Source: Rhodocollybia butyracea (Eukaryota > Basidiomycota > Agaricomycetes > Agaricales > Omphalotaceae). From it: a stretch of DNA of 64,000 nucleotides. Where the stretch lies: assembly GCA_015501585.1 (NCBI GenBank), contig JADNRY010000029.1, positions 330,835 to 394,834 on the forward strand, written 5' to 3'. The notes under the pieces are model-generated. The model saw only the letters and a list, made by a program, of their open reading frames with translations. It had not been told where the DNA came from and did no database searches. Position numbers and translations under genes: made by a program. Position 1 is the stretch's first letter. Every line of letters begins with the position of its first letter. Shown piece by piece: positions 22,660 to 35,751 of the stretch.

Positions 22660-23859
22660 CTAGACAGTGATGGGAGGACCAGGGTTCTCGGAATATACTG
22701 GAGGAAAAAGTCCTAAGCGTAGCTCTCTTTGCTGACGCTTTAACTCTTCTATAGTCCTTCTCAGCTCTTTGACAGTATCTTCTCGTCGTGGACAGAAAGG
22801 AAAAAATTTCCGAGAATTTAGTTTCGTCGAGGCCCTTGATACACCTTCAGCCGTTCGCTCACGGACAGATATAGGTTGCCCTTTGCTTCGCTGAAGACTT
22901 TCAAACCTGTGGCCAGCTGGACAGGTTATTTCAATTGCATCCTCGTGCTGAGCACTTCGGCCAGGAAGAGTGTTTGGAGGAGTGCGACTGATCTCCTCCT
23001 TGATTTTTTTAGAGACTGGATGACGTGTGGGGAGGAGGAGGAATGGATCAATTTGTGCTACCCGATCTTTGAAGCGCGACGGTGATGACACGAATAACCT
23101 CCGTTTGAGGCGGAGACGGTAGCGGCGATACAAGATTATCGAGACCAGGACGAGGATGAGGACGACAAGGACCCCTACAACAATCGCACCGGTTAATACA
23201 GCGCTCAATGCAACACTCATATCATCCACCTCAGTAGGTGGGCTAGCAATGTTGAGGGCAGACGAAGCGCTAAGGCTAGGAGGACCAAGGATTAGAGCTG
23301 CCATTGTCACCTGTTCCGGGATCCTGAATGCTCACCTATGGAGAGTATAATCGGATTTTATAGTAGAATTGGCTGCTGTAGAAGCCCGCGATATCACCAA
23401 CATCAGCATAAAATTCAGACTGTACGTCGAAGTGATAGTGGGATTGGGAATTATACAAAATCTATCCAAAGAGATACCTAGCAAAGACGCATTCAGTATG
23501 TTGAGTAACAGATGTGGAGTTAGTAGCTTGCCCGTGAAGTTAAACTGGACCGTTCTCGGTGCGTCTGTGGTATGATGAACAATATCATGCCAACTTTCAC
23601 ATCTACCGCAAGGTGCGCACTGCGTCCAGTCGTTTCGAGGAGAGTACACTGGGGCAATCGAATCACCGCGCCGGCCATCTATAGTTTTACTGACGACCTG
23701 TGCAGACACAGGGGCCAGGAACGCGACAAGGAAGATTTGTGGGAGTGGACTCAAAAGCCTCAGGCTCTCCGAGTCAAAGCCGAATTTCTGCTTTCTCCAA
23801 AAACAGAGTAGTTTCATAGTAAAGGATCGTTGTGAAAGGGAAGCTGGAGACACTACCAT
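22660..23859 (-). CDS. Receptor-like single-pass membrane protein with an in-frame stop and a GC-AG intron
   Basis: The layout is a signal peptide (LPQIFLVAFLAPVSAQ), an ectodomain with GDSIAPVYSPRNDWTQCAPC, a 54 bp GC-AG intron (23531-23478, gcaagc...tactaac...gctag) joining NFTG to ISLDRFCIIPNPTITSTY, one membrane helix (LTGAIVVGVLVVLILVLVSI), a basic stop-transfer (YRRYRLRLKRR), and a cytoplasmic tail ending in a coiled coil (ELRRTIEELKRQQRELRLG). This is a common Agaricomycete surface-protein plan of unknown function. TGA at 23332-23334 interrupts the frame between SDYTLHR and AFRIPEQVTMAALILG, although both sides are in the same phase. It is either a nonsense mutation or a splice I cannot resolve. 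Confidence 0.6.
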
Positions 23860-23962
23860 CCAAGGGTATTTATTTACTTATTTATGTCTAAATGTTCAGA
23901 CCTTCAAGTACGGGACTTTCAATACATTGATATCATTGTAAAGGCTTTGTACTTGCAAATTC

Positions 23963-24034
23963 TTTTACGGTTGTCATAATCAATTCGTGATCCTTTGTCC
24001 TTTTCTGGGGATGGAAGCTATGACAACCGTAAAA
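23963..24034. repeat. Perfect 16 bp inverted repeat (hairpin)
   Basis: TTTTACGGTTGTCATA at 23963-23978 is mirrored exactly by TATGACAACCGTAAAA at 24019-24034, with a 40-base loop. It lies in the shared promoter region of the receptor-like gene and the ribosome recycling factor gene. It could be a small transposon relic or a paired transcription-factor site. Confidence 0.7.
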
Positions 24035-24545
24035 AATACCTTAGAGCCCGGCTGTTCCCTCGTAGACCCCGCTGGCTGTAGGGCGGAGCAGAGTAAGTAC
24101 TACAACAGTACCTTTCCCACTTCCAAAAATAGTGTTTTTGGACAAAGACAAAGTTTCATGATTGCCGTGGTTGTAAGTCCACCCGATATCTCGTGCTCGA
24201 GAAGTTCTACGCATCATAGCTCAGAGTTGCACCACTTTACTTGGCAACGGCATTGCTATCTGTTATAAGAGGCAGAATTGAGATTGCGTCAAGCTCCATG
24301 GAAAGTTTAGTCAGTTAAAGGGATGTAGAGGATACATGAAAATATCGAGAAACTATGTTCAAGGAGAGTTGAGGGAGAAAACGTATCCCAACTTGAGCTT
24401 GAACTAGTTGCGAACTCAATGCGAACTCGAAAATTCGGCGTGAATGAATGGGCGCTTTGTATTAGAGCGCTTGATGGACGCCACATTTCAATCACCGGCA
24501 GTTTTCGGCGGCGGCCTTTTTTTCATTTTCTGAATCTGTGTCTCC

Positions 24546-25462
24546 ATGTCCTCTATTCTCCGACATGCAATTTTTCGACCATCTACCTTCACTTTCCGCC
24601 AGAGACTGTGTATAAACGCGTCAAAAACTTATTTGCCTTTTGCGTCCCTCATTTTCACCCAAACATATGCTGTCAAGGCTGGCAAAGGCCCTAAATCTAC
24701 GGCCAACCTTGTCCCAGGGTCCCAACAGCCTATAACAGACCCCGCTGCTCAAGAGGAATACAAAAAAACCGAGTCAAAAATGGCTGTTGCTGTGGACTGG
24801 TTCCGCAAAGAGTGTGCATCGATAGAGACGCGTGCTAGCGGTCGTGTCACGCCTGCTCTTCTTTCTTCTGTCCGTGTCCAATTTCCGAAAGAGGACCAGC
24901 TATTCAAGCTGGAGGAAATATCCACAGTGGGAGTCCGAAATGGATCCGAGCTTATCATCACTGTTTTCGAGGAAGAGGTCAGCCTAATCTATCGCTTTTG
25001 TTGTTTTCTGTCAGCGACTCTAATTGTACTTGGCTGTTACCCAGTAGTCGCTCAAACATGTGGAGCGAGCCTTGTATGACGCCAAGCTTCCCAACATTAC
25101 TCCTCAAAAAATGGACAATCGTGCATTGAGAATACCCGTACCAAAGTATGTACCTCTTTTTTGTGAGTAATTTCGGGTATTCACCAGTTGCAGGCCAACA
25201 GTGGAAGCCAGGAACGTGTTATTTACTGCAGCGCAAAGGCAAGGAGAGGATACCCGTGTGCAGATACGGAAACATCACCAAGCCAGTTTGAAGAAGGGAA
25301 AATATGAGAAACGTTCCGTTGAAGTGGAAGAAGTAAGGTTCCGTGTTGTAGTTCTTCTACCCTTTTCTCACAGCCAGATAGTTCCAGAAACTTACCGACC
25401 GTTTCGTTGCTGAGGTGGACAAGATTGTCACTGGGCTCAAAAAGGCGATAGGCACGAAATAA
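24546..25462 (+). CDS. RRF1: Mitochondrial ribosome recycling factor
   Basis: Four exons are joined by introns 24978-25047, 25146-25193 and 25333-25381. An N-terminal presequence (MSSILRHAIFRPSTFTFRQR) precedes the RRF fold. This starts near YKKTESKMAVAVDWFRKECA, continues with RASGRVTPALLSSVRVQF, then ALYDAKLPNITPQKMDNRAL and the highly conserved ALRIPVPKPTVEARNVLFTA, and ends in the long C-terminal helix FQKLTDRFVAEVDKIVTGLK. RRF together with EF-G2 splits post-termination mitochondrial ribosomes. Length (about 240 residues with presequence) is normal. The splices are each confirmed by restored family motifs. Confidence 0.93.
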
Positions 25463-25694
25463 AGTTGATATTTTTAGACGAACGTAGAGTAAAAAAAATG
25501 GGGTATACGCTAATTATGAAGGCAATGTAAACGTTTATGCGCGTATCTATAATAGCTTGAAATGATTAGAGAACGACTCTATGAATAGCAGAAGCAAAGT
25601 GAGCGGAAGAATTTCAATCAATGAACGAAGCCAACTCCTGGTCAGCTTAGTGCAAAAGTAACAAAAGAGATAGATAAGCAAACACTTCATTTTA

Positions 25695-28600
25695 TTACGC
25701 AGCGGCAGCTTCATTCTTGGGTTCCTCTTTAGCCTTGGGCTTGGGAATGCTAATGAGACGACCGCGTCCATCAAGACCGAACAGCTCAGCAAGCTGTTTC
25801 ACCGTCATTCCTGTACAAGCCAAAGATGCTCAGCCAAGGAGATACATCAACTTTAGGACAGCTTACTTTGGATTTTTCTTCGCGTTTCCTTCGCCGAGAG
25901 AACCATCAGCAAGAACCTGTTTGCGCTCTTGCATAGTAAGGATACGGTCTTCCACCGTATTCTCGATGACCAGACGATTAACCTTCACAGCCAAGTTTTG
26001 GCCCAAGCGATGGATGCTGAAGATAATCATTGAGGATAAGAAACCAGAATACACAGACGAGTTGTGGAACATACCGATCAAAGGCCTGTGCTTCAATCGC
26101 TGGAGACCAGCCAAGGTCGAGGGAAATTACCTGCATGAAGAAACATATTGAGACCATTATTGATATGAGATGAGAAAGTATTTTCGTACATGATTTGCCC
26201 TGGTGAGATTAAGTCCAACGCCTACATGAATGCGTCAAGTCAGTGCAAAGATCAAATTCAGAGATCCTCTCAGTTACCTCCACACTTCAATGACATCAAC
26301 ATAACGCGTGCTTTCTTTTTAGACATGAAAGCGCGGACGGCATCATCCCTCTTTCGGCGGTTCATATCACCCTGATATTTCTAGGATGATTCGTTAGTAT
26401 ATGATGGTACAGATATGAATGAAGTTCACAGCTTACCACATGGAGAACATCGTTTTCAGTAAGGTAGTGCGACACGAGGCTCAAGCAAGACGTCCACTGC
26501 GAAATGACAAGGATCTATGAAAAAAGTGAGAACGAGTCTGCAAGATTACTTCAATGCGAAGACTCACCTTCTCGTTGGGGTGTTCTTCGTACAAGTTTTT
26601 GATGTACTCCATCATCGCCTTTTCAAAAGTCAGAAGGTTATACATTACCAACGCTGTGCACCTACCTTCATCTTGGTGGATGGTAGAAACTTTGGCAGCA
26701 GCTTGATCGCTTCAGGGGATAGTTTTTTTGGCCTTGTTCCGACCAAAGACGATTTCCTTCTCTTCTTCTTTCTCACTCTCCTCATCCGAGTCAATAATTC
26801 GAGTGGCTTGACGTTTTCCAAGGCGCTTCTTCAAAGTCTTGCGAGCATCTTTCTCCTCTTCATCTTCGTCGCTGTCAACGATGAAGTCACTCATATCGTC
26901 GTCGTCGTCTGTCTCCGAGTCGCTTTGAATTGCATCGACGTCGATGGTATCCGACTCGTCGTCCGATAAGACAACCAGTTTCTTCTTCCTGTTAGTCTTT
27001 CTGACTGGTGCCTTCCCTTTCCCTTCGCTCTTCGAGGGTTCAGCCGAGGGTTCGTCCATTTCGATGTCCGAGTCCGCGCCTTCACCCAGGGCTTCCTTCA
27101 AGTCCTCGTCAGTTGGGAGGAAGGCATACTGCTCGAAAAGCAGCGTTTGCTTAACGTTCGAGCGACACGCCGGACCTAAGCGAAACGATAAGTGCGTTGC
27201 ATGGCGATTCGAAGAGAATTTACGACTGACACGGGCGCTCGTCCGCAGCATATCTAGCCGGTTCGTTCGCTGGTTCAACAAAGGGCGTATTGAAAACATT
27301 GGCTGGAAATCGATAAGAGAATTAGAGGATAATGAAATTGTATGAAAACTACGTACTGATGCACTCTTTGCAGAAACTGTGAGCACAAGTCGTAATTAAG
27401 GTGCTGTGCGGCTCTAGGTTATCGAAGCAGATAGGGCACATGCAATCATCATCTTCAAAAGTAGCATCTTCGGACTACATAAGGGTTAGAAAATTGGCCC
27501 GAACACAGTTTAATAGGGTCCTTCGTACCTCCTTTTCAGCTTGGATTCTTTCAAGCGCAGCTACCCGAAACTTGGTTTTCAGTTTCGTGACAAACTCAGC
27601 CGAGACAAGGTCGCGCGCTTTCTTCAAGACTCTTCCGGTATCATCGAGTTCATCGGCTGCGACAAACGCGACCCCGTCCTCTTGAATCAATGCTGGATGG
27701 GCGCAGATCTAAGCGTGACCAGTCAGCTCATTTCGTCAAGAAATCATGACATTGAAAACACACCTGTCGGAGGCGAAGCAAGAGAACAAGAACTTGGTGA
27801 TAGTTCCTAGAATCGAAGTGGATGAGAGGAAAGCTTTGACAGATCTTGAGGATGAACCCACTTTAACACTGTACCAGCTCTAAGGAAGCGGTTGAATTGG
27901 GTCTGCATTCTCTTCTCGACCTGGGCAGTATCTATCAGTCGAATGACATATGCAAGAAATAGGTGTTACTCACAGCGTCATAGATTTCACGTTCTTCTTC
28001 ACTAAACTCGAGGCGTTGGAGAATGACCTCTTTTGTCGGGAGGTCGATAAGAACCTTCCCGTCGAGTTTCGTGTCCTTCTTGCGTCGAAGAAGGAAGGTG
28101 TTTAAAACTGTCTGTAGACGAGTGATTGCGAGTTGAGCTATAAAAATATAATTAAGCCGCAGAAATGCTAAATAGGAATAAGATCTTACGATTTTTCTTT
28201 TCCAACCTAATGTTTCGATTCCATTTACTTAAGTCATTGTTGCCAGAAAATACGAGAGAACCCACCTTCCGATGTGACCATTGAATTCCTGCCAGTCATA
28301 CCACGGGCGAATTTTGAGGAAGCGAAGATAGCCATACGTGTCGAGTAAGGTATTTACGATTGGAGTGCCCGTGAGGCACCACCGGTGTTTTGCTTCCAGC
28401 GCGGTGACAGCTCGGGAGACCCTATAAGCAAAGTAAACGTTATGCTAGGAATAACAGACGAAGAACTAACTCGTCTTCTTGTTCCTGATATTCTGGGCTT
28501 CGTCGAGCACAATCCTGAAGAACTAATATTCCGAACTAATCAGCAGTCCATTCTCCGACACAAAGCGTTCACTTACTTTGACCTGGAAGAGTAGGCCCAC

Positions 28601-31338
28601 TATATCCCATGGTTAACGAAAGCTACGATAGAAACAGGAGATAAAAAAACTTACATTCCTTCTTCTTCTTCGGTTTGACCTTCAGATTATCATCCTCGTC
28701 AGACACAATGAAATCATCTCGTTTCGCTTTGGCTTTCTGTTTCTTTTTCTTCTCTTCCGCCTCGAGGTCAGGCCATTCCAAGGCCATCGTCTGAATCGAG
28801 GAAAACATTGAGGAGCGATAGTGAAGGATGATACTGTACATACCTGGAAAGTCGTAAGAACGACATCGTACTTAAGCAACTCCGAGGCTTTCTTTGGCTT
28901 TGAAGAACCTGTATAGAACTGTAAGCGCTGATATGAACAAGGAAAAGAACTATTACCATGATAAATAAGGGCCCGGTTGGCAACATTGGCCTTAGTCTCC
29001 AGCTCGAGCTTCCATTGGTCGAGCAATGCAGTAGGAGCGAGAATCAGAGTCGTCTTGCATTTCGGATCTTGAGACTGATTCTTCGTCATGAGCGCGATGC
29101 TAACGACAACGATGTCAGTTTCACCATTGAGAATATGACAAGCCTAAACTCACAGTTGAACAGTCTACACAGAACAAAGGGAGAAAGATATTTGAGCGGG
29201 TGCGAGCGTACGAGCGTTGTACGCTTACCTTTCCGAGACCCATCTCATCTGCGAGACAGCCGCCTGCGAAGGAACTCTTTTCCTTTTCAACCATCCAGGC
29301 TACACCGATGGCCTGATGAGCTATTCAAGTCGTTAATATTGGAGATCTATTCAACAAAGTAAAAAACAAACCCATAAGGTCCACCTCCATCCCTGACAAA
29401 GGCGTATGAAGACTCGCAAGTCCAAGTTTCTCTAAAGCCTTTTCGACGGTTGCGTTGTGGTCAAAGTTCTCTGAGTTGCCTGCTTCGACAAGGAACTTGT
29501 CGATGCTGTAAGTAGAACCATGACACCAATTAGCTCACAAAAAAATAAAGACAGAGAAAAACATACTCGTCGACATTCGCGACGGGTCCTTGGAAGTGGT
29601 CTTTTCCGCGACCGTGCCATTCGCCATTTTCATCGCGGTCATCGTCCCGTTGTGCGAACGCAGCGACGTCCGGGAGTTCTTGACCAGCAAACTTCCTAGC
29701 GATGGCATTCGCTGCTTCATTCTCACCCATTTGGAAATCGCCATCCTCATCGAAGTCATCGTACAGGAATGGATTGGGGACGTAACCCGGGACGGGAGCG
29801 TGATATGCTGGTTGATTACTGGGACCGGCAGTAGCATTCAGCTGAGGAAAAGCCTTAGTTCGGACAGCCATCGGTTTAATATCAAGGTGTGCGAGAGGAG
29901 AAGGAACTCGAGCAATAGTAGGCTCTGGTTTGATTCGGGCGGCAGAAGGCTCTGGTTTGATTCGAGTGACAGAAAGCTCTGGTTTGATCGCGATCCGAGG
30001 CATTACAGCGGCGAACGAGGCCTCTGACTTGACATTCGGGACGAACTGTTCGGAGGGCTCTGATTTCACAGCAGAAAGCGCCTTTGTTTCAGAGTGCGCT
30101 TTGTGCCATGGCAGCCTACTTGGCCCAGCTGCTGCCTGGGCTCGCAGGGCTATGTCCTCTGGGATTCTGTATTCTGAAGAGAGGCACTCAACTCGGTCTT
30201 CAAGAGATAGAGCGACGCCAGATCATCATAGCATTGCTGAAGACGTCGGGCGTTCAGTTTGGGAAGGAGGAGTAACTGATTGAGTTGGGATCGTTTCTCT
30301 GTGATCTCGTTCTGCAAGGTCTCGAGTTGGGAGCGTGCGCTGCCTCCTAGAATATGGTGAGGAGTCGTAGGAGCTGCTGAAGATGTGCCAGCAATAGTAT
30401 TGGTGCTGGTACCCAACGGGGCCTTCGGCGTTAACTCCATCTTGAGCTTCTTGGTGGAACCCACAGGAGAAGATGATCCCACGCCACTGGAGACGAGGGT
30501 GCGCGCTTATCAAACGTGATATCTGGGCTCGCTGAACGTTTACGAGTGGTGAGCTCGGAACTCGATGTTTCGATGGACGACTTAAGCGAAGGTCGTCCCG
30601 AAATCATACGGCTGTTGCTACGTTCACGCTGCAAGATACTTGCCCGTGTTTCCTTCTTGATAAGAGAACGCTTTGGCGAATTAGACTAAAGCAGGTAAAC
30701 AAATGTCACAAGGAACACAAAAGTTCAGAGCTTACTGGAGCTTTTCCAGCTTCACCTCTGAGTCGGGCCAGATGGTTCTTGGCGTGACTCGGGTGTTGGG
30801 CTATATGCGCCTAAGGAAACTTGAGAGTTTGCAGAAGATCAGGAGGATAGGAGACATACCCTGTATGCCGATAGCGACCCGATGCCAACCTTTTTGCCAC
30901 CATCTGCGAGCGTCAGGTTGCGGCCTAGTGTAACGTCGACTTTGCAGTCGAGGCAAGTCAGTTTGCCGTCTATAAGCGACAATGCAAAGATCAGTGATTA
31001 GAAGATTTACGAGATGATTACACGCACAGCCGTCATTGGGTGTCGCTTTGAGTTGAAACTGAAATAGGTTATTAGGCTTTGTCGACGCGTCGAAGGCGAT
31101 AAAAAAAGGCGCACGTTGTGGTCATCTGGGTAAATAACCAGATGGTTCTTCAGGTCGTTGAGGTAAGACACTGGAACTAGTGCATGCTGTCGGCAATTGA
31201 AGACAAAGACGACGCGTGAAAGGTACAATTGAGTAACGATTGTATTGGACGAAATAACGAAGAGCTTACAGATGCCTGTTCAGAGAGGTTTAGATGTTTC
31301 TTTGCCAGTTTCAGTGGATTGGGTTCACTGGCAGACAT
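25695..31338 (-). CDS. RING-SNF2 ATPase of the Rad5/Rad16/Uls1 group
   Basis: This large multi-exon gene starts MSASEPNPLKLAKKHLNL at 31338 and ends EAAAA-stop at 25695. A low-complexity N-terminal region with Pro/Lys repeats (KPEPSAARIKPEPTIARV) precedes the helicase. Helicase motif I (GGCLADEMGLGK) is at about 29270-29230. Motif Ia (TTLILAPTALLDQW) follows, then the DEAQ box (VLDEAQ, about 28500), TGTPI, a C3HC4 RING (CMCPICFDNLEPHSTLITTC, about 27450-27360), and motifs V-VI (GGVGLNLT, DRIHRLGQ, about 26200-26000). Acidic-basic insertions lie between Ia and II and between the RING and the second helicase lobe. No HIRAN domain was seen, favouring Rad16 or Uls1 over Rad5. Such proteins couple DNA translocation to ubiquitin/SUMO-dependent repair. 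About 25 short introns are implied; not every border was checked. Confidence 0.88.
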
Positions 31339-32692
31339 GGTGAAGAAGAAAGAAGAACAAAAATTCTTTTCGTTTCAAGTTGAAACAAAATGAAACAGCG
31401 TGACATCACTCACGTGCCTGGTGTTACATGAGCCACTTGGTCTGGCCTGTCTACGCGATCTTTATCGATAGCTTTATCTTTGAATAATCACGTTAGATAG
31501 TATTTCGGAACGCGTTTTTTCTTCTTTCAAAGAGGTTCTCTCAACTCGTAACGAATCAGCCGCAGCAGAAGCAAAGCAGAAGTTTCAGTTGACTTGGCCT
31601 TATCTATGCCCAATCAAGATATTTACACCTGAGAAGCAAGGCCGAAGCGAGTATCAAGCCTCATTGTATACATATGGTGGCCCAGGAAGTCTAATAAGCC
31701 TTGAAAGGCATACAGCTGCTATCGCTCCCAGATGCTCCTTGCTTCCTGTCACTCTTTCAGCCTGCTTGCTCTCCCAAGCGCTCTCCTTTACAGCTTGTCA
31801 ATCTCTAAATCATCCACCATCCACTCAGACGAGCGACAAACCAGACACACACCTTATCAGAACACGTATTGAAAAACCTTGTTTTCACAAGATCTAGTTT
31901 CATCCAGCTTCATCCATGGCCCACCGACTGGCATCATGACTCCTTGGGTTCCAGCTTTTGGACTGCCTTCAGTCTAGGAACAATATCTATGCAAATCTTC
32001 TTACTTGCTTCAAATCGACTTCACCTTCTATAACGAATCGCGATTATCATGATCAAAGACTATCACAGAGTCCCAATTCGACCGGTTTCGCGCGCATCTG
32101 TTCCATTGATATCTCTGTGCCTAATAAGCTACTCTGTGCATTACAGCCCAACACGCTCTTGCTTCGCGATCGGACTCGACGTTTTGACGACAAATATCGG
32201 AGATGAACGGTTTTTATACAATAAAGGCGGTGAAAAGCTCGGTGAACGCGTAAAATTTCCGCGTTAACAGGGTAAAAGTACTCAAGGTTGGGCAGAGGGG
32301 AAACTGGCTGAGGTCATGTGATCATTCTTGTGGGTTAAGGGTTATGTCGCCACTCAACTTACTATAAGAGCTGTTATCTTGATGAAGCCTCAAATCGACT
32401 TTTTTCCCAGAGTTCTATCGATACGATACGCACTCGCAGCTTCTCGCAGCGCAAAACCTTAACGGAAACGGGTCTAAAGACAGAAGAGGAAAACTTGGCA
32501 AGCAAAAAAAGTGAGTCGCTCGGCTGACCGTTGTACACGAGGCGTTCCTAACTTTACAGTAGTTCCCATCCGTCATTTATTCTCAAATTTACTGCGCTCT
32601 CGAGTCATAGTCATTAATTTTTCCGTTCCCCTCTGCCCAGTGATTATTTAAAAACGTAGCCAGCACATCGTTGCTCGTGGTTATCTCTCTCA
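31339..32692. promoter_or_regulatory. Divergent promoter region between the SNF2 gene and the gene at 32693
   Basis: A 1.35 kb spacer separates two divergent genes. I see no supported coding sequence. Pyrimidine-rich tracts occur near 32560-32690, immediately upstream of the plus-strand start, as is common at fungal transcription starts. No specific operator could be identified. Confidence 0.4.
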
Positions 32693-35600
32693 ATGTTCGG
32701 TATCGCTAAACGGGCCCCTGTGGCACGTACCCCACCTCGTTCACAGCAAGTCAGGTCACTGTGGATCGAGTTCGAAGTATGGCACGCCGCTCGACTGGAA
32801 GAAATCGAAAGCAAGATACAGGCTGCCTTGAAGGATCTAGATACAAAGTGGCGCTCAACAAAATCTCGTCGAACGAAAAAAGACCCAAAGGAGTTGGAAG
32901 AAGAAAAAACTAAAGCACGTCTTGAGCTCGAAAAAACCTTGGATGGTAATGTTGTCCGACAGGAATGGGATAAAAGACTTCGAGGTGCCGGTCTACAGAG
33001 CGAAGACTGGTCGGATATGACAGAGGAAGAACAGCGCAAAGTCGAGATGATCCTTGGCGCTGACCTCGAACCAGAGGAAGAACGTCCGCATTTCTCCGAC
33101 GCATATGCGGTCGTTGACCCGAACTCGTTCCATTCACTTGATGACGCTTGGCTAGAAGTGGTATGTATGAAAACTCTATTCATTGTCATTTACTCACTTT
33201 TTCCCAGAAACAAACTTTGCGGAGCGACGACCAAATGTCGCTGGATGCTTCCACTCCTAGTTCATCCACTTCCGATGCATGGAGTGCTCCTGCATATGCT
33301 TCATGGTCATCCGAAGCTTCGCGTTCGTCCCAGAGCTCCCAGACAAGCTCCCCAGAATGGCATTCCACTATGCATCTCGCTTCCGACGCGTCCTCTTCCT
33401 CCTCACGCATATCTAACTCCGCATCCTCTTCTCACCTCCGATCTAAGTCCCATGGCCACTACATCGGTCCTCACCTCACTTCCGACACTGATGAAGAGGA
33501 GGCATCGTTCGAAAAATGGAAAGTCTCCATTCGAATCCAGAAAATCCGCGAGTTCCACGACGAGGCTGCAGCGGCTGATATCCAGCTTACCCTTGACCTC
33601 GATGAGGCGCGACGAAAGAAGACCTCGACGAAAGAGGACGACGCGCAGCGTGTTCGTGCCCACGAGGCTGATATGCTTGCATTGCGGGAACTCAAGGAAT
33701 CCGAACGAAAAGCTACTGTCGATAACGAAAGACAAAGGCGAAGGGCAGAGCTCAAGCAGCTTCCGACAGATTTTGATACCGCTGCTCAGAAAGTCTTGAA
33801 GAACCTCCAACTTGAGCGAGATCCTATCGCTGCACCTGATACGCCTACTATCCGTCAGTCCGCGTTTGCGCGTACACAGAAGCAATCGCTTCAGCATCTC
33901 CACCAGCCGGAATGGCCAGAATCTGGCAATGATACACCTACTCCTACTACTCGATCATCTGCATGGTCATTCAAAAAAGACAAAGGTGCATCTGGGTCAG
34001 GCGCCGCCTTTAGTGAGGTGCCCCCACTCAAGAGGCTTGCAACTGCGCCTGCTGCAGTGCCGATCCTCAGGGGAGCCCCGACTGTAGAACCACCTCATAC
34101 CAAAAAGCCCTCTACAGCCGCCGCCTCTGTTCCCTCTCCTCCTGTCGTCCCTATCGCCACTCCTGCTGCCGCGCCTTCCTCCTCTTCCTCCAAAAAGTCC
34201 AAGAAAGAAAAGGGCAAAGCAGAGAAAAAGACGAACGTTGCCGATGTGGGAAAAATGGAGACTAGCGATGAAGCGAAGCTGGACTTGCCAACTATAAACA
34301 TGCCTGGACAGTGGGGATGGGGAGAAGACAGTAGTTCTTCGTTCATTGAAGCCTTAGGAACTTCAGGGCATTCCTTCTCATCTTCGCTCGCTCCATCGAC
34401 ATCCGCCACCTCTGGCCCATCTAGCTTCTCTCACTATTCTTCTCCTTTCCCCGCTTATCCCCCTGGCCCGTCAATCCCCGCACCCACAAACAGTGTCCCT
34501 CCGGCGCCACAACCGCACGCGCAGGTTCCCGACAACCGTCGAGTTTGGCTCCCTCCGAGTGCGCTGGAGGCCAATCTGAACAACAAGAATGGCAAAGCAA
34601 AACACCCCACCGGCACCACGCTAGACGTGCCACCACAGATGCAGAAGTCTGTTTCTAATCCCAACGCTGGGCCTGTTCCTGCCACCAGAAACGCAAATGA
34701 TACGCTCCAGGCCTCAGCACCAGGCAACATTCAGAAAGCCGCTTCCGGACCCCCTGAGCTTGGGCTAAGGGCCCTACCATCAGCGTTCCCTCCGACGACA
34801 TCTACGACTGTGCCCCCTGCGGCAGCAGTCGGTGATAAAGCGGATGGAAGTCGAGGGGTCTTTGAATCTTTGGACCGCATCGTTAATCATTCCAAAGCCG
34901 AACCTCCAGCGTCGAAGCCCAAATCTTCATCCACAAAGCCATCAGCACCGGTTGTTCCTGTAGCTCCCAAGTTAGCCCCTTCGTTGTCCTCTTCTTCATC
35001 CTCGTCGAAAAAGAAATCCAAAGGAAAGAAAAAGGTGACGATCGAGGAAGCTCAAGACGAGGATTCTGGTTTAGATGCCGACGAGTTGAAAGGGAAGGGT
35101 ATCGAGAGACTGCCGGTCGACTCGAGGTACATCATCGAGCCCATCACTGAACCTGAAACGAAGGCTCCGAAACCGACCGTAGCTCAGGAGATGTTCAGGG
35201 ATATATATGATTACGGGACAGGGGATGTGCCAGCTTCGAACTCGATCCCTCCTTCCGCTTCAGGTACCTGGAATGACATGCAACAGCCATCGTATGACGT
35301 ATGGACCCCGTCGGCGCCCCAAGTCGCACCTTCAGCGTCTTTGTCCGGCCATGACCGTGATCGTTGGATCCCAAGCGGAATGCACGAGTCGATGACAAAA
35401 CAGGAAAAACAAGAAAAAAGGGTTCGCTGGACGCCTAGCGCGTATACGTACGATGCTCCCGACCAAGAACCACAGGACGTGTTCTTGTCCGCACTAGACT
35501 CTTTGGAGGCTATCGTGAGGGGTGGTGGCGGAGGTGAAAGTGCTCGTGAGTCCCAGGACGGTGCGTCCCATCCAGTGGCAGGCAAGCGCGAAACTAATGG

Positions 35601-35751
35601 GAAGAAGGCACCGGGTAGAGTAAGAGACACCAATACAGACGAGAATTTTTGGCAGCATGCTATCACTTCTCTGGGGGGAGAGCAGGAAGTAACTCCTCGG
35701 GCCCCTCAGCTCTCTGATTTATATTCGTATGTATGTTTTCTTAGATTGTGA
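32693..35751 (+). CDS. Large coiled-coil and low-complexity protein, unknown function
   Basis: Exon 1 (32693-33160) starts MFGIAKRAPVARTPPRSQQV and holds a charged helical region (EEIESKIQAALKDLDTKW). A 47 bp intron (33161-33207) leads to a long second exon. Exon 2 is Ser-rich, then coiled coil (RIQKIREFHDEAAAADIQLT through ESERKATVDNERQRRRAELK), then about 500 residues of Pro/Ser/Ala-rich disorder with two Lys-rich nuclear-localisation-like clusters (SKKSKKEKGKAEKK, SSKKKSKGKKK). VRWTPSAYTYD and RVWLPPSALE resemble short repeated W-x-P-S motifs (also RWIPSGMHE, VWTPSAPQ). The stop at 35749 may be replaced by a further small exon, since gtatgt follows the last good residues. Confidence 0.7.

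Noticed and set aside
31589..32267. Open frames in the SNF2 divergent promoter
   Set aside because: Overlapping frames in several phases without domain, splice or initiation support.
33403..33903. Minus-strand 166-residue frame inside the gene at 32693-35751
   Set aside because: Antisense shadow of a coiled-coil coding region; no independent support.
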